DNA of 64,000 nt. Origin: Curtobacterium sp. UNCCL20. Its GTDB lineage: Bacteria; Actinomycetota; Actinomycetes; Actinomycetales; Microbacteriaceae. Position 1 is the stretch's first letter; each line of letters starts with the position of its first letter. The stretch lies in NCBI RefSeq assembly GCF_900101675.1, contig NZ_FNKG01000003.1, positions 248,001 through 312,000 of the forward strand. Direction: 5' to 3'. The position numbers and the translations under genes were made by a program. Shown in pieces: positions 35,676 to 45,164 of this stretch. Under the pieces are notes generated by a model that saw only the letters and a list, made by a program, of their open reading frames with translations, was not told where the DNA came from and made no database searches.

Positions 35676-37073
35676 ATGGCAGCGGACCGTTCGGGCATGC
35701 GTGCGCCCACGACAGGCGGTCGCGCTGGGCTCGCGCAGGGTTCCGTCCCACTCGCCGTCCGGATGCGCCCCACCAGTCTCGACGAGGTGGCTGGTCAGCA
35801 GCACCTGCTCGGTCGGGGCAGCCCCCTCGTGCAGCTCGCCACCGGCACGCGTGAGAACCCCGGCGGCGTCTCCGTCATCCTCTGGGGGCCGCCCGGCACC
35901 GGCAAGACGACGCTGGCGCAGGCGATCGCGCGACAGTCCGGCCGTGAGTTCGTCGAGCTCTCCGCGGTGACCGCCGGTGTGAAGGACGTGCGCGAGGTGA
36001 TGGAGAAGGCCCTCACCCACCGCGACCTCTACGGCAGCACCACCGTGCTGTTCCTCGACGAGATCCACCGGTTCAGCAAGGCCCAGCAGGACGCCCTCCT
36101 GCCCGGGGTCGAGAACGGGTGGGTCATCCTGATCGCGGCCACCACCGAGAACCCGTCGTTCTCGGTGATCTCCCCGCTGCTCTCCCGCTCGCTGCTGCTG
36201 ACGCTCAAGCCCCTCACCGACGAGGACCTCGGCATGCTCGTCGACCGCGCGGTGGAGGACCCGCGCGGCCTCGGCGGCTCCGTCGTCCTCGGCGACGAGG
36301 CCCGCAGCGCCATCGTCCGGCTGTCCTCCGGGGATGCGCGGCGTGCCCTGACCGCGCTCGAGGCCGCCGCGTCCTCGGCGATCGCCGCACAGGGCGACCC
36401 GGACGACGACGCCGCGCTCGACGGTGTCCCCGCGGTGCCGATCGTCGACGCGGACACCGTCGCCTCCGCCGTCGACCGGGCGCTGCTCCGCTACGACCGG
36501 CAGGGCGACGAGCACTACGACGTCATCAGCGCGTTCATCAAGTCCGTCCGGGGGAGCGACGTCGACGCCGCGCTCCACTACCTGGCGCGCATGATCGAGG
36601 CGGGCGAGGACCCGCGGTTCATCGCCCGTCGGATCATCATCTCCGCGTCCGAGGACATCGGCATGGCCGACCCGCAGGCGCTCCCGATCGCGGTCGCCGC
36701 CGCGCAGGCGGTGCAGCTCATCGGCATGCCCGAGGGACGGATCCCGCTCGCCGAGGCCGTGGTGTACCTGGCGACCGCGCCGAAGTCGAACGCCGCCTAC
36801 AACGGGGTGAACGCTGCGATCGCCGACGTGAAGGCCGGCCGGCTCGGGGTGGTCCCGATGCACCTCCGCGACGCGCACTACCCGGGGGCGAAGCGCCTCG
36901 GGCACGGCAAGGGGTACGTCTACTCGCACGACGCCGAGCACGGTGTCGCCGAGCAGCAGTACCTGCCGGACGCGCTCGACGGGACCGAGTACTACACGCC
37001 GACCGCGAACGGGTACGAGCGCGAGGTCGGTCCCCGGCTCGAGCGCCTCCGGAAGATCACCCGCGGCGAGTAG
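35676..37073 (+). CDS. rarA: Replication-associated recombination protein A (MgsA/RarA AAA+ ATPase)
   Basis: The 465-residue ATPase has [18 protein letters not shown], Walker [15 protein letters not shown], Walker [22 protein letters not shown], sensor 1 [20 protein letters not shown], and the RarA C-terminal part with [22 protein letters not shown] and [18 protein letters not shown]. RarA acts at stalled replication forks. It is monocistronic, divergent from the cyclophilin gene, with a decamer gcctggaggc in between (35630-35639). Confidence 0.95.
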   Translation: MAADRSGMRAPTTGGRAGLAQGSVPLAVRMRPTSLDEVAGQQHLLGRGSPLVQLATGTRENPGGVSVILWGPPGTGKTTLAQAIARQSGREFVELSAVTAGVKDVREVMEKALTHRDLYGSTTVLFLDEIHRFSKAQQDALLPGVENGWVILIAATTENPSFSVISPLLSRSLLLTLKPLTDEDLGMLVDRAVEDPRGLGGSVVLGDEARSAIVRLSSGDARRALTALEAAASSAIAAQGDPDDDAALDGVPAVPIVDADTVASAVDRALLRYDRQGDEHYDVISAFIKSVRGSDVDAALHYLARMIEAGEDPRFIARRIIISASEDIGMADPQALPIAVAAAQAVQLIGMPEGRIPLAEAVVYLATAPKSNAAYNGVNAAIADVKAGRLGVVPMHLRDAHYPGAKRLGHGKGYVYSHDAEHGVAEQQYLPDALDGTEYYTPTANGYEREVGPRLERLRKITRGE

Positions 37074-37096
37074 CGCGACGCACCTCGACGGGGTGC

Positions 37097-37125
37097 TTCA
37101 CCCCCGGTTCGGATGCTGCTATCGT
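37097..37125 (+). promoter_or_regulatory. Candidate rpsD promoter
   Basis: TTCACC (37097-37102), a 17-nt spacer, and TATCGT (37120-37125). Transcription would start near 37132, giving a leader of about 210 nt before rpsD. Confidence 0.5.
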
Positions 37126-37130
37126 TGACG

Positions 37131-37341
37131 GGCCTACGTCCTGGTCCTCGCGTGCGGCTGCGTCGAGGACAGAGTGTCACGGAGCGGGAGTACCCGCCGC
37201 TGTGGCACGGGGGCAGAGGTTCGGACTGTAGCCGTCCGATCCCACAGGCTCATCCCTCTGGATCCCATTCGTCGGGTTCGATCGCACGTGCGCGTGCGGT
37301 GGTCGACGATCAGTTCAGTTCAGTACAGAGAAAAGGACCCT
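37131..37341 (+). promoter_or_regulatory. Structured 5' leader of rpsD, candidate cis-regulatory RNA
   Basis: Three stems are visible. P1: gtcctcg 37144-37150 with cgaggac 37164-37170. P2: 37174-37180 with 37202-37208, capped by gcggg 37184-37188 and cccgc 37193-37197 around agta. P3: cagagg 37214-37219 with cctctg 37255-37260, enclosing tcggac 37221-37226 paired with gtccga 37234-37239. The P3 inner loop agcc (37230-37233) can pair with ggct (37247-37250) as a pseudoknot. rpsD products often bind their own leaders; I know of no described family matching this one. Confidence 0.5.
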
Positions 37342-37971
37342 GTGTCTACCAAGTCACGCACCCGCAGCAAGACCCGCCTCTCGCGCGCGCTCGGCATCCC
37401 GCTGACGCCGAAGGCGGCCCGTTACCTCGAGAAGCGCCCCTACGGCCCCGGTGAGCACGGCCGCACCCGCCGTCGTGCGGACAGCGACTACGCCGTCCGC
37501 CTCCGTGAGAAGCAGCGTCTGCGCGCCCAGTACGGCATCCGCGAGAAGCAGCTCCGCATCGTCTTCGAAGAGGCCCGCAAGACGAAGGGCCTGACCGGTG
37601 AGAACCTGGTCGAGCTCCTCGAGCAGCGCCTCGACGCCCTCGTGCTCCGTGCCGGCTTCGCCCGCACCACCGCGCAGGCCCGTCAGCTGATCGTGCACCG
37701 TCACATCCTGGTCGACGGCAAGCTCGTCGACCGTCCGTCCTTCCGCGTGAAGGAGGGCCAGCTCATCCACGTGAAGCAGCGCTCCGAGTCCCTCGAGCCC
37801 TTCCAGGTCGCCGCCGCCGGTGGGCACCAGGAAGTCCTGCCGAAGGTCCCGGGCTACCTCGAGGTCGAGATCGACAAGCTCCAGGCCCGCCTGGCCCGTC
37901 GTCCGAAGCGCGCCGAGGTCCCCGTGACCTGTGAAGTGCAGCTCGTCGTCGAGTACTACGCAGCTCGCTGA
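37342..37971 (+). CDS. rpsD: 30S ribosomal protein S4
   Basis: The 209-residue protein binds 16S rRNA early in 30S assembly. It shows the S4 N-terminal part (SRALGIPLTPKAARYLEKRP) and the S4 RNA-binding domain (RLDALVLRAGFARTTAQARQLIVHRHILVDGK, at about 96-135). It has no zinc-binding Cys ligands near the N-terminus, so it is a zinc-independent type. The GTG start has aaaagga upstream. The gene has its own promoter with a long leader, and a hairpin terminator follows at 37987-38028. Confidence 0.97.
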   Translation: MSTKSRTRSKTRLSRALGIPLTPKAARYLEKRPYGPGEHGRTRRRADSDYAVRLREKQRLRAQYGIREKQLRIVFEEARKTKGLTGENLVELLEQRLDALVLRAGFARTTAQARQLIVHRHILVDGKLVDRPSFRVKEGQLIHVKQRSESLEPFQVAAAGGHQEVLPKVPGYLEVEIDKLQARLARRPKRAEVPVTCEVQLVVEYYAAR

Positions 37972-37986
37972 TCCACTGATCACACC

Positions 37987-38028
37987 CGAACGGCGGGTCG
38001 TCCTCTCCACGGGGCGGCCCGCCGTTCG
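37987..38028 (+). terminator. Hairpin terminator after rpsD
   Basis: cgaacggcggg (37987-37997) pairs with cccgccgttcg (38018-38028) over 11 bp, with further partial pairing inside. It lies 15 nt after the stop. Confidence 0.75.
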
Positions 38029-38051
38029 GCGTTCCCGGCCGGCACCGCCAG

Positions 38052-38057
38052 TAAGAT
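38052..38057 (+). promoter_or_regulatory. Candidate -10 for the small membrane protein / alaS transcript
   Basis: TAAGAT lies between the rpsD terminator and the 60-residue gene, 43 nt before its GTG. Confidence 0.35.
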
Positions 38058-38100
38058 CGTCTGGGCACGCACCGCTCGCGTGCGCAGAGGGAGAGGCACC

Positions 38101-38283
38101 GTGAAGCAGCTGTTCTTCGTCGCCGTCGGCGTCGTCATCGGGTTCGCCGTCGCGCACCGGGTCGCGAACACCCCCGGTGGGGCGCGCTTCTTCGCCGACG
38201 TGAACGCTCGCACGAAGGCCTTCACGGGTGCCGTCGCCGACGGCTACCGCTCCCGCGAGGCCGAGCTCCGCACCGACGTCTGA
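38101..38283 (+). CDS. Small single-pass membrane protein of the rpsD-alaS region
   Basis: The 60-residue protein from GTG 38101 (Shine-Dalgarno gagggagagg) has one membrane helix (LFFVAVGVVIGFAVAHRV) and a charged amphipathic tail (FFADVNARTKAFTGAVADGY). Similar small proteins commonly precede alaS in actinobacteria, but the function is unknown. Start choice excludes seven upstream Arg/Gly residues that would overlap the Shine-Dalgarno sequence. Confidence 0.8.
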   Translation: MKQLFFVAVGVVIGFAVAHRVANTPGGARFFADVNARTKAFTGAVADGYRSREAELRTDV

Positions 38284-38351
38284 CGACGCCGATCCCGCCG
38301 CTCCGGACCGCACTCGCCGCCCCCTCCCGCCGACCTGAATCAGGAAGCACC

Positions 38352-41009
38352 ATGCAGACCGCAGAGATCCGCCGCCGTTGGCTCCAGTTCTTCGGTGACC
38401 GCGGCCACACCGTCGTCCCGTCCGCCTCGCTCGTCTCGGACGACCCCTCGCTGCTCTTCACGGTCGCCGGCATGGTCCCCTTCATCCCGTACCTGACCGG
38501 GCTCGTCCCCGCGCCGTTCCCGCGTGCCACCAGCGTGCAGAAGTGCATCCGCACGAACGACATCGAAGAGGTCGGCAAGACCCCGCGGCACGGCACGTTC
38601 TTCCAGATGAACGGCAACTTCTCGTTCGGCGACTACTTCAAGGAGCAGGCGATCCAGTACGCCTGGCAGTTCCTGACCTCGCCGGAGGACGAAGGCGGTC
38701 TCGGGTTCTCGGCGGACGACCTCTGGGTCACCGTCTACGAAGAGGACGACGAGGCGATCGCGTTCTGGAAGCAGCACTCCACCCTGCCCGAGGACCGCAT
38801 CCAGCGGCTCGGCAAGGACACCAACTACTGGTCGACCGGTCAGCCCGGCCCGGCCGGCCCCTGCTCCGAGATCTTCTTCGACCGCGGGCCCGAGTACGGC
38901 ATCGACGGTGGTCCGGCGACCGACGACGACCGCTACGTCGAGATCTGGAACCTCGTGTTCATGCAGTACCAGATCGCCGACGTCCGGTCGAAGTACGACT
39001 TCGAGATCACCGGCGAGCTGCCGAACAAGAACATCGACACCGGCATGGGGCTCGAGCGCGTCGCCTTCATCAAGCAGGGCGTCGACAACATGTACGAGAT
39101 CGACCAGGTCCGTCCGGTCCTCGACAAGGCGGCGGAGATCTCCGGTCGTCGGTACGGCGCCGTGCACGAGGACGACGTCCGGATGCGCGTCATCGCGGAC
39201 CACGTGCGGTCGGCGCTCATGCTCATCGCCGACGGCGTCAGCCCGTCGAACGAGGGCCGCGGGTACATCCTGCGGCGCCTGCTCCGGCGCACGGTGCGTG
39301 CGATGCGCCTGCTCGGCGTCGAGGGTGCGACCTTCCCCGAGCTCTTCCCGGCGTCCCGCGACGCCATGCGCGACGCCTACCCCGAGGTGGGCGAGGACTA
39401 CGACCGGATCGCGCGGATCGCCTACGCGGAAGAGGAGACGTTCCTCCGTACCCTCGCGCAGGGCACGACGATCCTCGACGTCGCGGTGGAACGGGCCAAG
39501 CAGGACGGTGCGCCGTCGATCGGTGGCGACACCGCGTTCCTCCTCCACGACACGTTCGGCTTCCCGATCGACCTGACGATGGAGATGGCGGAAGAGGCCG
39601 GCGTCCACGTCGACCGGACCGCCTTCGAGACCCTGATGTCCGAGCAGCGTGCGCGTGCGAAGGCGGACGCGAAGAGCAAGAAGACCGCCCTCGCCGACCT
39701 CAGCGTTTACAGCGCCTTCCGTGCGAAGGGCGAGACGACCTTCCTCGGCTACGACGCGCTCGAGGCCGAGACGACCATCCTCGGCATCATCGTCGGTGGC
39801 GTCAGCGTCGACCGTGCGGTGGCGGGCGACATCGCCGAGGTCATCCTCGGCGAGAGCTCCCTCTACGCCGAGTCCGGTGGCCAGGACGCCGACCAGGGCT
39901 CGATCGTCGGCAATGGCTTCGACCTCGAGGTGCTCGACGTGCAGCGCCCGGTCGCCGGCCTCTGGAGCCACACGGTCCAGGTCCGCTCCGGCGAGGTCGG
40001 GGTCGGTGCGCCGGCGACGACCGTCGTGGACGCCGAGTACCGCCGCGGTGCGACGCAGGCCCACTCGGCCACGCACCTGGTGAACGCGGCGCTCCGCGAC
40101 ATCCTCGGCCCCGAGGCGCTGCAGGCCGGTTCCTACAACAAGTCCGGCTACATGCGTCTCGACTTCTCCTGGTCGCAGCCGGTGTCGCTCGAGACCCGCT
40201 CCGAGATCGAGGAGGTCGTGAACACCGCGATCCGCTCCGACCTCGAGGTCTCCACGCGCGTGCTCCCGCTCGCCGAGGCCAAGTCCCTCGGTGCACAGGC
40301 GCTGTTCGGCGAGAAGTACGGAGCCGAGGTCCGCATGGTGGACATCGGCGGCCCGTGGTCCCGCGAGCTCTGCGGTGGCACCCACGTCGCGTCCAGCTCG
40401 CAGGTCGGCCTCGTCAACCTGGTGGGGGAGTCGAGCGTCGGCTCGACCAACCGCCGCGTCGAGGCGCTCGTCGGACTCGAGGGCTTCCGCGACCTCGCCG
40501 TCGAGCGGACCATCGTGTCCCAGCTGTCGAGCGCGCTCAAGGCGCCGCGCGAGGACCTCCCCACCCGTGTCCAGTCCCTGATGGAGGACCTCCGCACCGC
40601 CCAGAAGCGGGTCGCCGAGTTCGAGTCGGCGAACCTGCAGCAGCGCGTGCCGTCGATCGCCCGGCAGGCGACGACCGTCGGCACCACCACCGTGGTCGCC
40701 GAGTCCGTCCAGGGGCTGCAGTCCGGTGACGACCTCCGTGCCCTCGCGACCGGGGTGCGCAGCCAGCTCGGCGACGGTGCAGCTGTCGTCGTCCTCGGTG
40801 CGGTCATCAACGACAAGCCCGTCGTCATCGTCGCGACGAACGACGCGGCGCGCGCTGCGGGCGTCCAGGCGGGCCCCCTCGCGAAGGAGGCCGCCGGCGT
40901 CCTCGGTGGTGGTGGCGGCGGCAAGCCGGACCTCGCCCAGGGTGGCGGCACCGACGCATCGGCGCTGCCGGCGGCGCTCCGTGCGGTGACCGACCGGCTC
41001 GCGGCCTGA
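38352..41009 (+). CDS. alaS: Alanyl-tRNA synthetase
   Basis: The 885-residue class II synthetase begins MQTAEIRRRWLQFFGDRGH. Visible parts are the catalytic core (LLFTVAGMVPFIPYL, GTFFQMNGNFSFGDYFKEQA), the editing domain with zinc motif HSATHLVNAALRDILG and CGGTHVASSSQVG, and a C-terminal DHHA1-like C-Ala domain (GGGGGGKPDLAQGGG). It charges and proofreads tRNA-Ala. ATG 38352 has an aggaagcacc Shine-Dalgarno sequence. ruvX starts 3 nt after its stop. Confidence 0.97.
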   Translation: MQTAEIRRRWLQFFGDRGHTVVPSASLVSDDPSLLFTVAGMVPFIPYLTGLVPAPFPRATSVQKCIRTNDIEEVGKTPRHGTFFQMNGNFSFGDYFKEQAIQYAWQFLTSPEDEGGLGFSADDLWVTVYEEDDEAIAFWKQHSTLPEDRIQRLGKDTNYWSTGQPGPAGPCSEIFFDRGPEYGIDGGPATDDDRYVEIWNLVFMQYQIADVRSKYDFEITGELPNKNIDTGMGLERVAFIKQGVDNMYEIDQVRPVLDKAAEISGRRYGAVHEDDVRMRVIADHVRSALMLIADGVSPSNEGRGYILRRLLRRTVRAMRLLGVEGATFPELFPASRDAMRDAYPEVGEDYDRIARIAYAEEETFLRTLAQGTTILDVAVERAKQDGAPSIGGDTAFLLHDTFGFPIDLTMEMAEEAGVHVDRTAFETLMSEQRARAKADAKSKKTALADLSVYSAFRAKGETTFLGYDALEAETTILGIIVGGVSVDRAVAGDIAEVILGESSLYAESGGQDADQGSIVGNGFDLEVLDVQRPVAGLWSHTVQVRSGEVGVGAPATTVVDAEYRRGATQAHSATHLVNAALRDILGPEALQAGSYNKSGYMRLDFSWSQPVSLETRSEIEEVVNTAIRSDLEVSTRVLPLAEAKSLGAQALFGEKYGAEVRMVDIGGPWSRELCGGTHVASSSQVGLVNLVGESSVGSTNRRVEALVGLEGFRDLAVERTIVSQLSSALKAPREDLPTRVQSLMEDLRTAQKRVAEFESANLQQRVPSIARQATTVGTTTVVAESVQGLQSGDDLRALATGVRSQLGDGAAVVVLGAVINDKPVVIVATNDAARAAGVQAGPLAKEAAGVLGGGGGGKPDLAQGGGTDASALPAALRAVTDRLAA

Positions 41010-41011
41010 CC

Positions 41012-41461
41012 GTGGCGATCCGTTCCGGGCGGCGACTCGGCGTCGACGTCGGTCGCGCCCGGATCGGGGTCGCGGTCTGCGACCGTGACGGGCTCCTCGC
41101 GACGCCGGTGGAGACGGTCCGCCGCGACGACACGACCGATGTCCGGCGGATCGTCGAGATCGCGGACGAGTACGACGTGCTCGAGATCGTCGTCGGACTG
41201 CCGTTGTCGATGTCCGGCGGGGACACCCCGTCGACGGCCGACGCCCGAGAGTTCGCCGGGCGGTTGGCGGAGCACAAGCCGGTGCGCCTGGTCGACGAGC
41301 GTCTGTCGACGGTGACGGCGCAGCGGGGGCTGCACCAGGCCGGCAAGAACACGAAGAAGTCCCGAGCCGTGATCGACCAAGCGGCCGCTGTTATCATTCT
41401 GCAACACGCGCTCGACCACGAGCGTGCGTCCAGTGCCCCACCGGGGGCCACGCTCCCCTGA
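41012..41461 (+). CDS. ruvX: Putative pre-16S rRNA nuclease / Holliday junction resolvase-like (YqgF)
   Basis: The 149-residue RNase H-fold protein has GRRLGVDVGRARIGVAVCD (catalytic Asp), EIVVGLPLSMSGGDTPSTA and VRLVDERLSTVTAQRGLHQAG with the second acidic group, and a final Asp in SRAVIDQAAAVIILQ. YqgF trims the 5' end of 16S rRNA precursor. The GTG start lies 2 nt after the alaS stop, so the two genes are co-transcribed. Confidence 0.94.
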   Translation: MAIRSGRRLGVDVGRARIGVAVCDRDGLLATPVETVRRDDTTDVRRIVEIADEYDVLEIVVGLPLSMSGGDTPSTADAREFAGRLAEHKPVRLVDERLSTVTAQRGLHQAGKNTKKSRAVIDQAAAVIILQHALDHERASSAPPGATLP

Positions 41462-41570
41462 ACGTGCGCACCACCAACGCGCACAGCGCAGTGCTCACCT
41501 GACCGCGGCTGCCACACCGTCGCCCAGGATCCGAGCCAGGCGGAGTTCCCGACCGAGAGACCGAGGACCG

Positions 41571-43289
41571 TTGGCAGACGACCTGGACTGGAACGCGATC
41601 ATCGCGCCCGGCAACGACGCCGAGCGGCGGAAGACGACTTCCGACCGCGCGGCCACACCCGATGATCGCGGCGACGCGGTCGACCCCGCCACGACGCCGT
41701 ACGCGCGGCCGATGTCGCGGCGCGAGGCCCGCGCGGCCGAAGCGGCCCGCGACGCAGACGCCGCTCGCGACGCCGCCGCTACCGACGCGGCTCGCGCTGA
41801 CGACGCCGCTCGCGACGCCGCCGCCGACACCGCTCGCGCTGCCGACACCGCTCGCGCTGCTGAAGCCGCCCGCGCTGGCCGGTTCCCCGAGACGACCCGA
41901 GCGGACACCGCACGACTCGACGCGGGTCCCCCGACGCGCGACCGCTCCGCCCGACCCACGTCCCCGGCCGACGCCCCCGTCGCGCAGCGCGTCGACGAGC
42001 TCCACCCCGAGGTCCAGGCGCTCCTCACCGGCGAGGTGCACGTCAGCGACGACGAGCGACGCGCCGCCGCAGGCGCGCGGGCCGCCACTCCGGGCGACGT
42101 CCGTCGGGACGGCCCCACGCCGGGCGACGACGGCTCTGGAGGCGCGGGAGACGGCGGTCGCGGCGGTCGCGGCGGACGTGGGGGAGCCTCCAGGGCGCCA
42201 CGTGAGCCCCGCGAGCCGCGTCCGAAGCGACGTCGCGGACCGCTCATCGCGGGCATCGTCATCGTCGCGGTCGTGCTCGCCGGCGGTGTGTCCGCCTACG
42301 CGTTCGCCGCGCCGAAGATCCAGCAGGTCGTCGGCGCGCTGACCGGCAAGCAGGAGTCGGACGACTACACCGGCGGCGGCACCAGCAAGGTGACCATCAC
42401 GATCAAGCAGGGCGACATCGGCGAGGACGTCGCGAAGACGCTGCAGCGCAGCGGCGTCGTGAAGGACTCGACGGTCTTCTACAAGCTGCTCCTGGCCTCG
42501 CCGGACGTGCAGTTCCAGCCTGGTTCGTACGCGCTCAAGAAGAAGATGAGCTCGAAGTCGGCCCTCGCGGCGCTCCAGGACGCGAAGAACCGCGTCCAGG
42601 CGTCGATCGTCATCCCCGAGGGCACCGCCCTCAAGGACATCGAGGCGGGCATGGTCTCGAAGGCCGGTCTCAGCGAAGCGCAGGTGTCGGCCGCGGCGAA
42701 GGACCTCTCGGCTTACGGGCTGCCGGCGAACGCCACCACGCTCGAGGGCTGGCTCTTCCCGGCGACCTACCCGATCAACCCCGGGTGGACGGCCACGCAG
42801 TACTTCAAGTCGATGGTCGACACGATGAAGGAACACCTCGCCGCAGCGGGCGTCGCCGAGGCCGACCAGGAGCACGTGATCGTGTTCGCGTCCCTCGTGC
42901 AGAAGGAAGCCGGGCTCGCGGCCGACTACCCGAAGGTCGCGCGCGTGTTCCAGAACCGGCTCGACACGGGCATGAAGCTGCAGTCCGACGCGACGGTGGC
43001 CTACGGCACGGGCAACACGCACACGGTGACGACGACCGACGCCGAGCGCGCCGACGCGTCGAACAAGTACAACACCTACGTGCACGACGGACTCCCGCCG
43101 GCGCCGATCTCGAACCCGGGGGACATCGCCATCAACGCGGTGACGAAGATGGCCACGGGGAACTGGGAGTACTTCGTGACGGTGAACCTCGAGACGGGTG
43201 AGACGGTGTTCTCGGACACCTACGACCAGCACCTGGCCGCGGTGAAGCAGTTCCAGGCCTGGCTGCGCGCGCACCCCGACTACCAGTAG
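41571..43289 (+). CDS. mltG: Endolytic murein transglycosylase MltG (YceG)
   Basis: From TTG 41571 (Shine-Dalgarno ccgagga) the protein has 572 residues. The first ~220 are cytoplasmic and of low complexity, with Ala/Asp/Arg repeats (for example TARAADTARAAEAARAG). A transmembrane helix at about 224-246 (GPLIAGIVIVAVVLAGGVSA) precedes the YceG domain. The catalytic Glu is in FASLVQKEAGLAADYPKVA, followed by VFQNRLDTGMKLQSDATVAY. It cuts nascent peptidoglycan and sets glycan length. An ATG/GTG farther upstream would include unlike residues and overlap ruvX. Confidence 0.92.
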   Translation: MADDLDWNAIIAPGNDAERRKTTSDRAATPDDRGDAVDPATTPYARPMSRREARAAEAARDADAARDAAATDAARADDAARDAAADTARAADTARAAEAARAGRFPETTRADTARLDAGPPTRDRSARPTSPADAPVAQRVDELHPEVQALLTGEVHVSDDERRAAAGARAATPGDVRRDGPTPGDDGSGGAGDGGRGGRGGRGGASRAPREPREPRPKRRRGPLIAGIVIVAVVLAGGVSAYAFAAPKIQQVVGALTGKQESDDYTGGGTSKVTITIKQGDIGEDVAKTLQRSGVVKDSTVFYKLLLASPDVQFQPGSYALKKKMSSKSALAALQDAKNRVQASIVIPEGTALKDIEAGMVSKAGLSEAQVSAAAKDLSAYGLPANATTLEGWLFPATYPINPGWTATQYFKSMVDTMKEHLAAAGVAEADQEHVIVFASLVQKEAGLAADYPKVARVFQNRLDTGMKLQSDATVAYGTGNTHTVTTTDAERADASNKYNTYVHDGLPPAPISNPGDIAINAVTKMATGNWEYFVTVNLETGETVFSDTYDQHLAAVKQFQAWLRAHPDYQ

Positions 43290-43306
43290 CCGCCGTTGAC
43301 CGCCGG

Positions 43307-43363
43307 GCGCGGAGCCCGGCGGTCAGCGCGGACCCCGGCGGTCTGCGCGGACCTCGGCGCGTA
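43307..43363 (+). repeat. 19-nt tandem repeat before aroC
   Basis: Three consecutive 19-nt units (43307-43325, 43326-43344, 43345-43363) start gcgcgga and mostly end cccggcggt, followed by a partial gcccggcggtcc. They fill most of the gap between mltG and the aroC Shine-Dalgarno sequence. Confidence 0.7.
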
Positions 43364-43395
43364 GCCCGGCGGTCCGCTGTGGGAGGATGGGAACC

Positions 43396-44616
43396 ATGCT
43401 TCGTTGGTTGACTGCTGGTGAGTCCCACGGACCGGAACTCATCGCGATGCTCGAGGGCCTGCCCGCGGGTGTCCCGGTGTCGTTCGAGTCCATCCGTACC
43501 GATCTCGCGCGGCGCAAGCTCGGCTACGGCCGCGGCTCACGCATGAAGTTCGAGCAGGACGAGCTGCACGTCTCCGGCGGCGTCCGGCACGGGTACTCGC
43601 TGGGCAGCCCGATCGCGATCCGCATCGGCAACACCGAGTGGCCGAAGTGGGTCGAGGTCATGAACCCCGAGCCCGTCGAGCAGACCGACGCCTCCCGCGG
43701 GCGCAGCGCTCCGCTCACCCGGCCGCGCCCGGGTCACGCCGACCTCGTCGGCATGCAGAAGTACGGCTTCGACGAAGCCCGTCCGATCCTCGAGCGCGCC
43801 TCCGCCCGCGAGACCGCTGCCCGGGTCGCCCTCGGGGCGGTCGCGAAGTCGTTCCTCGCCGAACTCGGCATCCGCTCGGTCGCGCACACCCTGCAGGTCG
43901 GCACGGTCCGGGTGCCGGACGGTACGGCGTTGCCACTGCCCGACGACGTCGACCGTCTCGACGAGGACCAGCTGCGCTGCTTCGACGCCGAGACCTCCGC
44001 CCGCATGGTGGACGAGGTCGAGGCGGCCAAGAAGGACGGCGACACCCTCGGTGGCGTCGTCGAGGTGCTCTTCTACGGGGTCCCGCCGGGCCTCGGCTCG
44101 CACGTGCAGTGGGACCGTCGTCTCGACGCCCGCCTCGCCGCGGCGATCATGGGCATCCAGGCGATCAAGGGCGTCGAGGTCGGCGACGGGTTCGCCACCG
44201 CAGCTCGTCGCGGTTCCGAGGCACACGACGAGCTGTACCGCGAGGACGGCGAGATCATCCGCACCACCGACCGCGCGGGCGGCACCGAGGGCGGCATGTC
44301 CACGGGCACCGTGCTGCGCGTCCGTGCCGGCATGAAGCCGATCGCGACGGTGCCGCACGCGCTGCACACCATCGACGTCACCACCGGTGAGGACGCCTCG
44401 GCGCACCACCAGCGCTCCGACGTCTGCGCGGTCCCCGCAGCCGGCGTCGTCGCCGAGGCGATGGTCGCGCTCGTGCTCGCCGACGCCGTGCTCGAGAAGT
44501 TCGGCGGCGACAACGTCGTCGAGACGAAGCGGAACCTCGACGCGTACCTCGCGGCGATCCCGGAGACGCTGCGCAGCCGCCGTACCGAGGCCGCCGAGCA
44601 CACGTCGGCCTGGTGA
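43396..44616 (+). CDS. aroC: Chorismate synthase
   Basis: The 406-residue FMN enzyme catalyses the last shikimate step. It begins [21 protein letters not shown] and has [10 protein letters not shown]-like [16 protein letters not shown], the [19 protein letters not shown] segment and SCR-type [20 protein letters not shown] 43396 is chosen over ATG 43387 because ggagg lies 8 nt before it and MLRW is the family start. aroK overlaps its stop by 4 nt. aroE, often between mltG and aroC, is absent. Confidence 0.97.
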   Translation: MLRWLTAGESHGPELIAMLEGLPAGVPVSFESIRTDLARRKLGYGRGSRMKFEQDELHVSGGVRHGYSLGSPIAIRIGNTEWPKWVEVMNPEPVEQTDASRGRSAPLTRPRPGHADLVGMQKYGFDEARPILERASARETAARVALGAVAKSFLAELGIRSVAHTLQVGTVRVPDGTALPLPDDVDRLDEDQLRCFDAETSARMVDEVEAAKKDGDTLGGVVEVLFYGVPPGLGSHVQWDRRLDARLAAAIMGIQAIKGVEVGDGFATAARRGSEAHDELYREDGEIIRTTDRAGGTEGGMSTGTVLRVRAGMKPIATVPHALHTIDVTTGEDASAHHQRSDVCAVPAAGVVAEAMVALVLADAVLEKFGGDNVVETKRNLDAYLAAIPETLRSRRTEAAEHTSAW

Positions 44617-45164
44617 GCAGCGCGGCACTGTCCGCACCCGTCGTCATCATCGGGCCGATGGGCGCGGGCAAGTCGAGCGTGGGCAAGCGCGTCGCCAAGG
44701 CGCTGGGTGTCCCGTTCACCGACACCGACCGCGCCATCGTGCGGGAGCACGGCCCGATCCCGGGCATCTTCGCCGACCGGGGTGAGCCCGCGTTCCGCGA
44801 GCTCGAGGCCGCGGCCGTGCGCTCGGCGATGGCGACCGGCGGTGTGATCGCCGTCGGCGGTGGCGCCGTGACCCACGCCGCCACGCGCGAGGCGATGGCC
44901 GGCGCGAGCGTCGTCCTGCTCACCGTGTCGCCCGAGGCGGTCGCGGACCGCATCGCCGGCAGCGACCGACCGCTGCTCGCGAACGGCGGCATCGACGCCT
45001 GGCAGACCATCATGGACGAGCGCGCGGCGACCTACGCCGAACTCGCGCACGCCGTCTTCGACACGTCTCGTCGCCCGATGTCGCACGTCGTCGACGACGT
45101 CGTCGCGTGGCTCGGCAACGACGTCCGCCCGGAGACCCGCACCACCACCGAAGGAGCACCGTGA
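44613..45164 (+). CDS. aroK: Shikimate kinase
   Basis: The 183-residue P-loop kinase has [19 protein letters not shown] (Walker A), [11 protein letters not shown] with the shikimate-binding Asp, [14 protein letters not shown], and [14 protein letters not shown]. It phosphorylates shikimate at O3. The GTG start overlaps aroC and the TGA overlaps aroB's GTG, forming the coupled run aroC-aroK-aroB. Confidence 0.95.
   Translation: MSSAALSAPVVIIGPMGAGKSSVGKRVAKALGVPFTDTDRAIVREHGPIPGIFADRGEPAFRELEAAAVRSAMATGGVIAVGGGAVTHAATREAMAGASVVLLTVSPEAVADRIAGSDRPLLANGGIDAWQTIMDERAATYAELAHAVFDTSRRPMSHVVDDVVAWLGNDVRPETRTTTEGAP

Noticed and set aside
37131-37341. Reading the rpsD leader as a tRNA or a known metabolite riboswitch
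   Set aside because: There is no cloverleaf, TΨC loop or CCA-type end, and I cannot match it to a riboswitch core that I know.
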